Below are positions 1-8,027 of a stretch of 64,000 nt of DNA, in pieces; within the stretch, counting starts at the first letter, position 1, and each line of letters opens with the position of its first letter. Origin of the DNA: Lepidodermella squamata (taxonomy: Eukaryota; Gastrotricha). The notes under the pieces are model-generated. The model saw only the letters and a list, made by a program, of their open reading frames with translations, ran no database searches and was not told the DNA's origin. The stretch covers positions 1 through 64,000 of the forward strand of contig JBLDXI010000006.1 in the NCBI GenBank assembly GCA_047495785.1, in the 5' to 3' direction. Position numbers and translations under genes: made by a program.

Positions 1-61
1 CGCCGGATGTTGAGAATATGAGGCATTCGAGGGTAAATAAATAAAGAAGTCCTCCTGGATG

Positions 62-265
62 CTAAGCATTTGTTATGTTATCCTTATCTATCTTTTCTAA
101 AGTAAGGATTGCGCTGTTGCCAAAAGGGGGGAGCTTAGTTTTGAATAAATAGTTTGAAATTTCTATAAGCCAAACGGTTATTAGAAGGAAAAAAATGTAG
201 GCCCCTACACGCACAGATGGCTTTTGTAGGAAAGCTAAGAGTGGAGTCGTAGGAACTCTATTCAT
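62..265 (-). CDS. small single-pass membrane protein of the Polinton-like element
   Basis: A 67-aa open frame. Its start codon overlaps the stop of the upstream integrase gene in an ATGA arrangement, typical of compact viral genomes. Residues about 20-40 form one hydrophobic segment (AYIFFLLITVWLIEI), so it is probably a membrane protein. No family recognised. The tight overlap with the integrase frame is the main reason to accept it as real. It could also be a small structural or membrane-associated product of the element. Confidence 0.45.
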   Translation of the reverse strand: MNRVPTTPLLAFLQKPSVRVGAYIFFLLITVWLIEISNYLFKTKLPPFGNSAILTLEKIDKDNITNA

Positions 266-1473
266 GAGGCCAAGGTTTTGATCTCGTTTGCATCAATCCA
301 ACTAGCGGCTTCAATCGGCCAGTTTTGCCATTTCACAAGAGCCTGTTTCTTGCCATTTATAGTGCGATGCTTCAGAACTTTTTCTATTAAATATGTTTCT
401 TGCGGATGTGCTATCTGAAGCTGCCAATCGTAAAAACTACCTTGAATACGCTTATTCAGAGTATCACGGAGATAATACTTGTCGGGGATGGTACAAGTAT
501 CTATGCGGTCGATAAAAAAATATTCTTCAGTAAAAATGAAATCTCCTTCTTTGTGAAATAAATCCTTTACACGACTAATTCTAACACAATCACCGACAGA
601 AAAAGTCGGTTTGTATAGTAAATTCTTGCGCTTTTCAAGCATCAATTGATCTCTTTTTCCAAAAACATTATTGTAAGCAACCAAATTTATAGGATCTTCT
701 GGGGAAGCTAGCCATAATTCTAACGGGGCAACCCTAGTGCTGCGATTTTTCATTTGATTGTAAGACGCTAAGAAAAAAGGTAAGTAATCGATGTAACGCA
801 GCGTATGATTTGCAATTTGATGCCTCGAAATAGTTCTACGAAGCCAACGGTTGAAAATTTCTATGGGTGAACACTTGAACATGGAGGTTGTAGTGTAATA
901 ATAAACATTGAATTTTTTAAATATTTTTTTAGCTTCTTTGTTGATAAATTCTCCGCCAGAATCTGTAGTGAAAGAGCGGCAACGCAAATCAGGTGTTAGG
1001 CTGCTCAAAAAATTACTGATCTTCTCAGCAGTGTAATTTCCTTCTTTGTTAAGTAAGGGAATACAGAAAGCATAACGCGTAAAACAGTCTTTGATTGTAA
1101 GTAAATAGCGGGTTCCATCATTATCTTGGCTTGAATCTTGAACTTCAAGAAGATCACCTAGAAAGAGGTCACTTCTAGCATAAACTTCATATTGCATGAA
1201 TTGCTTCCGGTTTCTTACACTTAGTGGTTTATATAATGAATATGTTCGATCATGGCTCATAATCTCAGCTAGTTTTTTATGAGTAAGGGAATTTCTCAGC
1301 TCTAAGGGTAATGTAGCTTTAAGTGTTGAGTATAATCTGCGCAGGCCTTGAAATGATCCAACATGTTTCGGATCATTATAGAAGCTCAAAACAAACGATT
1401 TCAAGTCTGACCTGTGGTTTATTTTAGCATCTCCTTCAGCTAGACGTCTCGCATTGTGTTTATTACGTGGCAT
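262..1473 (-). CDS. Polinton-type integrase (DDE catalytic core plus chromodomain)
   Basis: A 403-aa intact protein that would insert the element's DNA into the host genome. The N-terminal part (about 30-80) has the helical region usual before the core in Polinton integrases, including GSFQGLRRLY. The RNase-H-like core supplies the D,D-E triad: Asp about 107 (GDLLEV), Asp about 171 (TDSGGEF) and Glu about 205 (SPIEIFNR). The usual NR motif follows the Glu. Residues about 359-403 form a chromodomain (YLIEKVLKHRTINGKKQAL, then LVKWQNWP and SWID), which likely reads histone marks to choose target sites. The ATG at 1471-1473 lies 3 nt after the stop of the preceding 89-aa frame. No reverse transcriptase is nearby, which argues against an LTR retrotransposon. 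Confidence 0.88.
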   Translation of the reverse strand: MPRNKHNARRLAEGDAKINHRSDLKSFVLSFYNDPKHVGSFQGLRRLYSTLKATLPLELRNSLTHKKLAEIMSHDRTYSLYKPLSVRNRKQFMQYEVYARSDLFLGDLLEVQDSSQDNDGTRYLLTIKDCFTRYAFCIPLLNKEGNYTAEKISNFLSSLTPDLRCRSFTTDSGGEFINKEAKKIFKKFNVYYYTTTSMFKCSPIEIFNRWLRRTISRHQIANHTLRYIDYLPFFLASYNQMKNRSTRVAPLELWLASPEDPINLVAYNNVFGKRDQLMLEKRKNLLYKPTFSVGDCVRISRVKDLFHKEGDFIFTEEYFFIDRIDTCTIPDKYYLRDTLNKRIQGSFYDWQLQIAHPQETYLIEKVLKHRTINGKKQALVKWQNWPIEAASWIDANEIKTLAS

Positions 1474-1476
1474 GAC

Positions 1477-1746
1477 CTAATTCTTCTTTATAGCTAATTT
1501 ACGGCAAGTAGGGACAACCGAACAATTAGCCATGTGGCTAAATAAATCACCGTTTAAGTGGAATAATAAATCATTTATATTATATAACATCCGCTCAGTA
1601 GACTCGACAAGTTGCCGCAGGTGAAGGAGTTCGGCTTGAGTATTGCGAACTTCCATAACAGCGAAAAAGCTGATTAAAATGGTAACCAGGGATAGCAGCA
1701 ATAGGATCGGTAAAACAGCACGCGGAATATCTGTTGTTTGATGCAT
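1477..1746 (-). CDS. small membrane/coiled-coil protein of the Polinton-like element
   Basis: An 89-aa open frame ending 3 nt before the integrase start. It has one strongly hydrophobic segment at about residues 11-31 (AVLPILLLLSLVTILISFF), followed by a heptad-like amphipathic stretch (about 35-65, rich in Leu/Glu/Arg) and two Cys near the end (NCSVVPTC). That suggests a membrane-anchored coiled-coil protein. No family recognised. Its position in the same compact, same-strand block argues that it belongs to the element. Confidence 0.5.
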   Translation of the reverse strand: MHQTTDIPRAVLPILLLLSLVTILISFFAVMEVRNTQAELLHLRQLVESTERMLYNINDLLFHLNGDLFSHMANCSVVPTCRKLAIKKN

Positions 1747-1910
1747 AATAAATTACGAAGACTTTAAAAACGGGGAAATTTACCGATAGCCATATTTTTA
1801 TTTCTGCTGCGAATTTTGAAAATTGATAGATAATGATGAAAGTAGAAATAATGATTTTAGCTTAAAAAAAGACGGCACGCGATTAATCTTCCCTCATTCA
1901 TTAAATCATT

Positions 1911-2690
1911 TTATTGTTGTTTGATATACAGAAAAAAAGGCGCCAATTTAACAAATGCTATTTTTATAAGAGATAACGAAAAACAGCCGCTCATAATCAT
2001 TTTTCCAGTGTGAAACAGTGTGGCAGATACATTTAACTTTGGTTCATTTTCATTAGTGCTGACTTTGGAGAAAACACGTATACGCAACCCAGGAAAAAAT
2101 TCTGGTTGGTAAACGCATATTTTAGGAAATTGAAAAGCTAGCAGGCTAAGATTGACAGTTTTATGTAAATCGTAGAACAATACTATATTAGTAATTATTG
2201 GGTCACGGATTATCAACCGTCGATTAACAATTTTTCTGAGTGTAGCTTGAAGAACTCCAAAAGCAGTAACACAATTCGAGGCTGTTTTGGTACCACTACA
2301 AATTATAGCTCCGGATGAAAATAATAAAAACGTCGCGTTAAAAGCAGGTACTTTATAGAACAAAGCACTCGACATTTTTTTTGGGTTATATTTTGCACAA
2401 GGTAAAATTAGGGCTAGACTATCTAAATTAAATAGAAAATTTGACCTTGATTTAGCCATAATATTTGAAATAGAGTAATCAATATCATATTGTATATTAT
2501 TTACTTCCATATTTAATGGTGGGGATTTCAATAGAAAAAAAGGTTCAGTGCTAGATTGTAGCTTTAAATCAACAGGATAGGATATAGTCAAATTTATGAT
2601 CGTGGTCGACTGTGATGCGGCTGATTGAAGGCTTGTAACATACTTGATTTCAGCTGTTTCTGTTTGAACTTTGCGATAGGTTGAGGGCAA
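1911..2690 (-). CDS. TATA-binding-protein-like protein encoded by the Polinton-like element
   Basis: An open frame of about 260 aa carrying both pseudo-symmetric repeats of the TBP core. Repeat 1 contains CAKYNPKK and FLLFSSGAIICSGTKT, matching the AEYNPKR and IFSSGKMVCTGAK signatures of cellular TBP with conserved spacing: 30 residues from NIMAKS to NPKK align without a gap to TBP's NIVSTV to NPKR. Repeat 2 contains YQPEFFPGLRIRV and LFHTGKMIMSGC, matching YEPELFPGL and IFVSGKIVLTGA. Repeat 2 has an insertion of about 10 residues before the second strand signature. The frame has no ATG before the core; the first in-frame Met is just ahead of repeat 1, and the frame is open upstream to about 2,732. 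An overlapping basic frame (2594-3049) ends inside it. Predicted role: a virus-encoded TBP for the element's own promoters (inference). Confidence 0.8.
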   Translation of the reverse strand: MPSTYRKVQTETAEIKYVTSLQSAASQSTTIINLTISYPVDLKLQSSTEPFFLLKSPPLNMEVNNIQYDIDYSISNIMAKSRSNFLFNLDSLALILPCAKYNPKKMSSALFYKVPAFNATFLLFSSGAIICSGTKTASNCVTAFGVLQATLRKIVNRRLIIRDPIITNIVLFYDLHKTVNLSLLAFQFPKICVYQPEFFPGLRIRVFSKVSTNENEPKLNVSATLFHTGKMIMSGCFSLSLIKIAFVKLAPFFLYIKQQ

Positions 2691-3049
2691 ATCATGACCA
2701 AAAAAGAGGCGACAGAATCTTGCTTTCGTGACTCATGATTGGTAATTGGAACAGCTGGTTTATTTTTCGCCTTGCATGGCGTTTTCGCCGATTTAGCAAC
2801 TGATTTCTTCTCAGTACCTATGACTTTTTTCTGAATTTTATGTTTAGCATTGCGTTTCGGTTGATTACGAACCGCAGTTTTTGCTAATCTAGAGGCTGAT
2901 GTTTGTTCAACAGGTTCCTTGGTAAACGTACTCGTATTCGGTTCATTCAGGTTTATTGGTACGAAATCATTGTTAGAAAAAAACAATGGAGAAGCCGGAG
3001 ATGAATTGAAGAAAGCTTCCATAAATTCAGTAAGAAGAATAATATTCAA
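2594..3049 (-). CDS. Lys/Arg-rich basic protein, overlapping the TBP-like frame
   Basis: A 151-aa open frame starting at an ATG. After an acidic/neutral N-terminus (about 1-45) it has a strongly basic stretch (about 55-100) rich in Lys, Ala and Arg (for example KRNAKHKIQKKVIGTEKKS). Such stretches suit nucleic-acid binding, as in viral core proteins or in the variable N-terminal tails of transcription factors. Its 3' end overlaps the TBP-like frame by nearly 100 nt in a different frame. A T6 run read as T TTT TTG at 2,699-2,705 lies in the overlap, and a -1 shift there would pass ribosomes into the TBP-like frame. So this could be a separate protein, or the N-terminal part of a frameshift or spliced product. 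A homopolymer sequencing or mutation indel is equally possible. Confidence 0.45.
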   Translation of the reverse strand: MNIILLTEFMEAFFNSSPASPLFFSNNDFVPINLNEPNTSTFTKEPVEQTSASRLAKTAVRNQPKRNAKHKIQKKVIGTEKKSVAKSAKTPCKAKNKPAVPITNHESRKQDSVASFLVMICPQPIAKFKQKQLKSSMLQAFNQPHHSRPRS

Positions 3050-3190
3050 AGTTCTTGCGTTTGAAATGAAAAATGATCGAATGACGGAAGCCGGCCGCGG
3101 TGATTGGTTGGAGTTGCTGAGCCCCAGAACCTTCTGATTAGGAATGAATAAATAACAAAGGCATTATATAAATAAAATAAACTGACCAAA

Positions 3191-3997
3191 TTAGGTCGAA
3201 GAGCTGTTGTTGAAAGGTAAGACGGTAGCGACAGGTTGTAGTGCGATGGAGCGTTGCATGATGCCCGGCCATTTACTATTCGCACCTTCCTGCTGACCAT
3301 TAAGAACATCGATGACTGATGCCCATGGAATTTTCTGAGCGTGTTGATAGGGTGGAGGTACGACGTTCTGCATTTCTACTGAGACCCTACGACCTGCCCG
3401 AAGTAAAAGGTAGAATATGTGCCGCAGGTTTACGCTGACACCATTAAAGTTTTTTAACAAATCGTAAAATAAATGTTGGATGTAGATATATCGGCCTTCG
3501 GTGTAGGTAGGGTGTGCCGTTAGGCCATACCAGAAACTTTCTTCCAGGCCAGACACAATAATAGGGTTAGGGCTATCGTCGAGGCAATCATCCAAAAGGT
3601 AATCACTTTCAGTAAAAATAATTGAGTGACAAATGGACGACCATAAATCATCCTGGCGAACAAGGAGCGTGGTAGTATCATTTAGGATGCTCTTCCATAA
3701 ATCATGCCCAACGATGGAAGCACAGGTAGCTAAATTATATTCGGCAAAATGTTGAAAATTCGTGCCATCGTGGGTTGATGGGAAGAGACGAGCAACGGCT
3801 CTTTTGTAGCCGAGATAAACATGATCGATAGTAATATGTTGGCCTTTCGAGTTGGCAATCAAATCGAATATGGCGACTTCAGCGAATGTAATGCGTCCAG
3901 AGAGGGTATTTAGTGATATATTTAATGATTTCGGAGGAAAAAGTAAATCTTCTCGGTAGAAAATCGCTTCATAAGATTCATCATAGCCAATAATCAT
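3191..3997 (-). CDS. unrecognised 268-aa protein of the Polinton-like element
   Basis: An intact 268-aa open frame, first in transcription order of this block, 141 nt before the basic frame. I do not recognise a family. It is a mixed alpha/beta-looking globular sequence with no signal peptide or clear membrane span, several aromatic-rich segments (WYGLTAHPTYTEGRYIYIQH at about 158-177) and a Pro/Ser-rich C-terminal tail. Its neighbours suggest a gene of the virus-like element, perhaps structural or transcription-related. It is not an obvious polymerase, ATPase, protease or capsid protein by motif. A structure prediction would be the best test. Confidence 0.55.
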   Translation of the reverse strand: MIIGYDESYEAIFYREDLLFPPKSLNISLNTLSGRITFAEVAIFDLIANSKGQHITIDHVYLGYKRAVARLFPSTHDGTNFQHFAEYNLATCASIVGHDLWKSILNDTTTLLVRQDDLWSSICHSIIFTESDYLLDDCLDDSPNPIIVSGLEESFWYGLTAHPTYTEGRYIYIQHLFYDLLKNFNGVSVNLRHIFYLLLRAGRRVSVEMQNVVPPPYQHAQKIPWASVIDVLNGQQEGANSKWPGIMQRSIALQPVATVLPFNNSSST

Positions 3998-4082
3998 AGC
4001 AACTTATTTGACCTTGCTATCCCTACCTTAATCTTTGCTTTTATTCGATTTTCCTTGAGTAAAAAAATGTTTCTTATATTTT

Positions 4083-4330
4083 TTAGATTACAGTTAAGTT
4101 GGATTGATAGGAGAAAGTAAAGTTTATTTACAAAACAAGTTAATGGACATATCAGGAAAGAAAGGAGTATTTATAAATGCTAATGGCCAAAGTAAAAAAT
4201 ATTTATTATATTTTAGATTAAAGTTAAGGGGGATTGATAGGAGAAAGTAATGTTTATTTACAAAAAAGGTTAATGGAAAGTAAGGTGTATTTATATAAGC
4301 TAATGGACAAAGCAGGAAAAAAGATGAGCT
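4083..4330. repeat. two tandem copies of a ~120-bp unit beside the Polinton-like block
   Basis: A stretch beginning near 4,083 (TTGGATTGATAGGAGAAAGT) recurs near 4,205-4,330 with substitutions and small gaps. Both copies carry GTTTATTTACAAAA, AGTTAATGG and a motif like GCTAATGGCCAAAG. The repeat may belong to the element's terminal or subterminal region. No gene is seen in it. Confidence 0.7.
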
Positions 4331-4450
4331 AGCTTGAGTTCTTAGATTACTGTATCTAATCAAGTATCTTTTTGGAAACTAAGAAAATTGATGGAAGCAG
4401 AAGACATGTAAGTTTGGTTCTTTTTTAAAAAATCTTGAATAAATTCTGTT

Positions 4451-4666
4451 ATGTTTAGTCGTGAACGCTTATATCAAGCACTGCTAAGCATTGACCATCT
4501 GCAACGAGCAATGACAGCAGCTATAAACGAAATGTTGAACACACAATTGGAGGTTGAACAATTGATCAATGATGCATCACGATTTATGATAGCAACTCGA
4601 GCAAGAGATCAGGCATGCAGCCTAGATTGTGGTGATTGGAATTGTAATTACTGTTACAAAGATTGA
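4451..4666 (+). CDS. small hypothetical protein, helical with a Cys-rich tail
   Basis: A 71-aa open frame on the opposite strand to the Polinton-like genes. Residues 1-50 look helical and amphipathic (Leu/Ile/Ala/Glu-rich). The C-terminus has a compact Cys cluster (CSLDCGDWNCNYC). No family recognised. It lies between two tandem-repeat blocks and may be a divergently transcribed gene of the element, or chance. Confidence 0.3.
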   Translation: MFSRERLYQALLSIDHLQRAMTAAINEMLNTQLEVEQLINDASRFMIATRARDQACSLDCGDWNCNYCYKD

Positions 4667-4797
4667 AAAATTAAAAATAAATTATCATGTGTGCATTTTT
4701 TATATTACAAATTAATTCCCAGAAAGAATGCAAAAGCATGACTCATAATAGTTTTAGAAAAAAAGTATGCCCGCTGTATATTTTATCATAAACATTG

Positions 4798-5020
4798 CGT
4801 ACATTTATGGGGCAACGGATAAAACGCACTTATATATTTATGTGAAACGGTTATAGTAAAAATGACCGTAGTGCTATTACTGATACAACGCTCGTATATT
4901 TATGCCAAATGGCTATAGTAAAAATCGCCGTACTGCCATTACTGATCCCAAATTGCGTATATTTATACCAAACGGCTATAGTAAAAATCGCCGTACTGCC
5001 ATTACTGATCCAAAGTTCCC
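4798..5020. repeat. tandem repeat, ~63-bp unit, three full copies plus a partial
   Basis: Units start at about 4,833, 4,895 and 4,958, each with TATATTTATG/A, AACGGCTATAGTAAAAAT, CGCCGTACTGCCATTACTGA and a short variable spacer. A degenerate partial copy precedes them from about 4,798. Copies 2 and 3 are nearly identical; copy 1 is more diverged. Possibly a subterminal repeat of the neighbouring element. Confidence 0.8.
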
Positions 5021-5836
5021 ATCCTTACTACTGCCTGGCTGGCAAATTGGCAATTTTCACTAGAAAATAGCTCACTTCTTGGGCTTTCCAGCGGTACCGA
5101 ATTTGCGAATATTTTCACATACTATCGATTTGTGAAAAATCGCCGAAGCTCGATCACTCAGACGGGTATTCACCGGGGAAAATAAACATTTTCCGGAAGA
5201 AAACCCGATCGGTATATATCGGTAATTATCGGTATCACACTTTACTTAACCGGGAATTACCGTGAAAGTTCGGTATTTTTCCTTTAAATACGGCACTGAG
5301 GAGCATTTTAAATCAATTCTTTTTTTCATTTTATCAACGAAGAAAATCCGAATAAACCATAGACAAAACGAAAAAAACCGATCGGAGTGGTTTGGTAATT
5401 TTCGTCTCCTCATTTACCTGGCGTTCTTCAATTTTTTGTTTGAGATTATCAAGGTAACCAAGGATAATCAGTGGAACTCGGACTTATTGGCTTTATTTAC
5501 CTTTCGGAGTGCGGAATAGCCTTTAAAAAAGCTTTGGGATCAAATAGTTAGCTCAAATAAAAATTGAGCTGTTATTGTCATGACACTTGAATCCAAAAAA
5601 ATGAATTTCGACTTCAAATGAAGTGACTCATGCCCTATTGAGGATCGACCCAGTTGTACCCGATCGCACTTGGGCCAGCACAATCCTCAGCCACCAGCCT
5701 ACTTCCCTAGGCTGAGACTCTTATTCGCGCACGATGAGATTAGATGAGACGAAATAATGCCATGATGTTTCATTCGAAATGTTAGTCAAAATAAAGATAA
5801 ATTTATAGGTCACAGTTAGATGTCGTTCGAAGGCTT
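5021..5836. other. intergenic stretch with part of a dispersed inverted repeat; no gene seen
   Basis: About 5,050-5,165 is an inverted, diverged copy of about 9,188-9,305. Both share a segment reading GAAAATAGCTCACTTC here, followed by a GGCTTTCC motif, GGTACCGAATTTG and AAAAATCGCC. An 85-aa open frame at 5,262-5,519 lacks family features and is not called. The stretch is otherwise AT-rich and runs into the 3' end of lectin gene D at 5,837. Confidence 0.5.
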
Positions 5837-8027
5837 TCACGTAGAGCCGTTGATACAATGCTCGCAGATGGCACCATTCAGCGGGCTCGAACACTGGACG
5901 TCGTCCCACTTTCCGTCGGACGCCATGCGCATGCACAGATAATCATTTGTACCTGTGCCACAGTACTGCATGAAGTCCGGGTTACTTGCTTCCCAATTTC
6001 CTTGCCAGCCGATCGGAAGTTCGATGTCCCAGTAATAGGTTCCATTGCTGGCGCCAAGACCGTTCATACCACCAATCCACATGCCGTTGCAACCCCAAGG
6101 TAGGCTGAGGTCTATTGAAATCGAAACGATTTCGAAGAAGTTTTATCAACTAGCAAACTTACTTGCGAACTTCGCAACCTCAGCTTGCACGTCTGGGCTC
6201 TGAATCCAAGACAGCCGAGAACTCAAGCCAGCACAAGCTGCTTCTGCTTCGTCTCGCTTCAGCCCGTTACGGTATAGTGGAGCAAATCTGGATGAAGACT
6301 CGCAGTCGCCGATATATACCCCTTTTTACAGATTAAGATTTAATGACAAGTTAAAACAGAGCGTAATAAACTTACACGTCTCGCATGTTGCTTTATCAGA
6401 GAATGTGAATCCGTAATCAGGCTGGTGATGCAAACTTTCAATTTTGTTCAAAATGCATAAACCTCGAAAATTACCGCATCATCAGGGCACAAGATGTCAT
6501 GCGGCATGCAAACTAAAGGCTCTTTATCTTTGACGCAGAGTTTGTGAGGACCCTAAGAAAATAATGAAGTCGACGTTTTTCCAGCTTTTACATCTTAAAT
6601 ATCACTGACATCAGCATTCCAGGCAGCTTCGCAATCCTGAATGTTGAGTCCGAGTGATTCCTTGCTATCGAAATACGCAAGCTAAAGAAAAGCGAGGGAT
6701 AATTCATAAGAGAAGGTATTTATCCATTGATTTACGGCCACACTTTCAGGGCATCCTGTGCTGCTGGCTACGCAAGTGTGAGTGCCCGATTCGAAACAGA
6801 GAACAGCTGTTTTCTCAGGGCAAGTCTTCTCGCAGATAGCCCCGTCCAGGGTCGAGCCGCAGTTGACATCGTCCCATGTGCCGGTTGAGCTCACACGAGC
6901 GCACAGACCCGGACCGGGACCGCAGACAGCCATGAAGTCAGGCTGGCCTGGAGCCCAGTTCGAAAATCCGAACTGGCGATACTTATCGTTACCCCAGATG
7001 AAGGTTTTTCCAAGCGCGTCCGAGCCATTCTTTCCTCCGATCCACAAGCCGTTGCAGCCCCACGGTTTCTTAAGGTCTGAGATTGAATTAACAGAAATTA
7101 AAAGAATTAGCCATAATAACTCACCAGCTATTTGGCGGATTGCAGTTTGCTCTATTCCAGAATCGATTTGAGCGAGACGAGTTCCGAGAGAAGAACACAC
7201 ATCGTTAGCTGCATCCCAGGTTAAACTGCTGTAGATGGGCGCGAATTTGGTGTAAGACGGGCAATCGAGACCCATCCCTGTGAAAAAATTGCCGCGGTAA
7301 ATATATTATTAGTTTCAGAAATAACTAACATCCCGCACAGGTGTCGAAATTAGGGAATCGGGACCCGGTATCCACCTGTTATCAAGTCAATAAAAATAGG
7401 ACGAAGCTGGTGGTTAAGAAAACTTGCACTGTCTTTAGGGCATGGAATATCGATGTACAGGCAATAAGTGGGAACACTTCCAACCCTGCAAAGCCTGAAA
7501 GGTAGCTATAGAGGGAAGTTACACTTATTAGGGCCCGACAGATTTTGTGCGGGGCTCACATCTGAATTCATTGCATCGCCGCAATCAACAGCATTCCCAT
7601 ACGCAGTGTCTCTTGCGTCGAAGGATTTCGCCTTGAATTGCGAGGATATAAATTTACGAAGTTTATTCTTTGGTTTTAGTACTTACCAAAAACTTTCCTC
7701 CCGAACATTCCCCTTGTAACTGGCATTCGACCGTACCATGACCGATACAAAGCTTGTAAGTGAGCTCTGGGCAAGTCTTCTCGCAAAGAGCGCCGTTTAG
7801 GACTACGCTGTTGCAATCTACGTCATCCCAAGTGCCGGTCGAGGTCATGCGCAGGCAGTAACCCGGCCCTGGACCACAGCCTGAGAAATCCGGCTCGCTT
7901 TGTTCCCAGTTGGAGTACGAGATCGCGCGACCTTGCGTATCGCCCCACACGAAGGTTGTATTATACGAATCCTCCCCGTTGCGTCCCCCGAACCAGAAGC
8001 CGTTGCAGCCGTGCGTTAGACTCAGGT
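5837..8027 (-). CDS. lectin gene D, 3' part: second half of CTLD1, CTLD2, CTLD3
   Basis: Downstream exons of a secreted multi-CTLD protein; the gene starts at 20,207. The exon ending at 8,027 carries CTLD1's second half (GCNGFWFGG, SEPDF, WDDV, LNGALCEK). CTLD2 is two exons at about 7,275-7,130 and 7,075-6,720 (WIGGKNG, GQPDF, WDDV, LDGAICEK). CTLD3 is two exons at about 6,320-6,165 and 6,100-5,837 (WIGGMNG, SNPDF, WDDV, LNGAICEH), then the stop. Small Cys-rich exons (about 6,380-6,650) lie between CTLDs. CTLDs bind sugars or proteins; the QPD-type motif of CTLD2 is the galactose-type calcium-site motif in known lectins, while EPD and NPD in the other two are less predictable. The donor-phase pattern (phase 1) matches genes A-C. 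The intron upstream of 8,027 is 9.56 kb and full of transposon sequence. Confidence 0.8.

Larger units (their letters stand above)
1..4100 (-). mobile_element. Polinton/Maverick-like virus-derived element, one end, truncated by the window edge
   Basis: The block is compact and minus-stranded: six open frames with gaps of a few to about 165 bases or direct overlaps, unlike the intron-rich host genes. It includes a retroviral-type integrase with C-terminal chromodomain, the hallmark of Polintons/Mavericks. No family-B polymerase, packaging ATPase, protease or major capsid gene is in the window; they would lie left of position 1. All listed frames are open, suggesting a fairly recent insertion. 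The right boundary is not certain: I see coding to 3,997 and tandem repeats from about 4,083. Assignment to Polintons rests on the integrase and compact layout; a related unnamed class of virus-like transposon is possible. Confidence 0.7.

Noticed and set aside
1-4400. Bacterial operon or contaminant explanation for the compact gene block
   Set aside because: Chromodomain integrase and TBP fold are eukaryotic-type features, and the block continues into AT-rich host sequence without a sharp change.
5262-5519. 85-aa plus-strand open frame
   Set aside because: No family features, no neighbours in the same block, low-complexity composition; likely chance.
5728-5755. GATGAGATTAGATGAGACGAAAT as a hammerhead-like core
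   Set aside because: Lacks the CTGATGA box and the stem arrangement.
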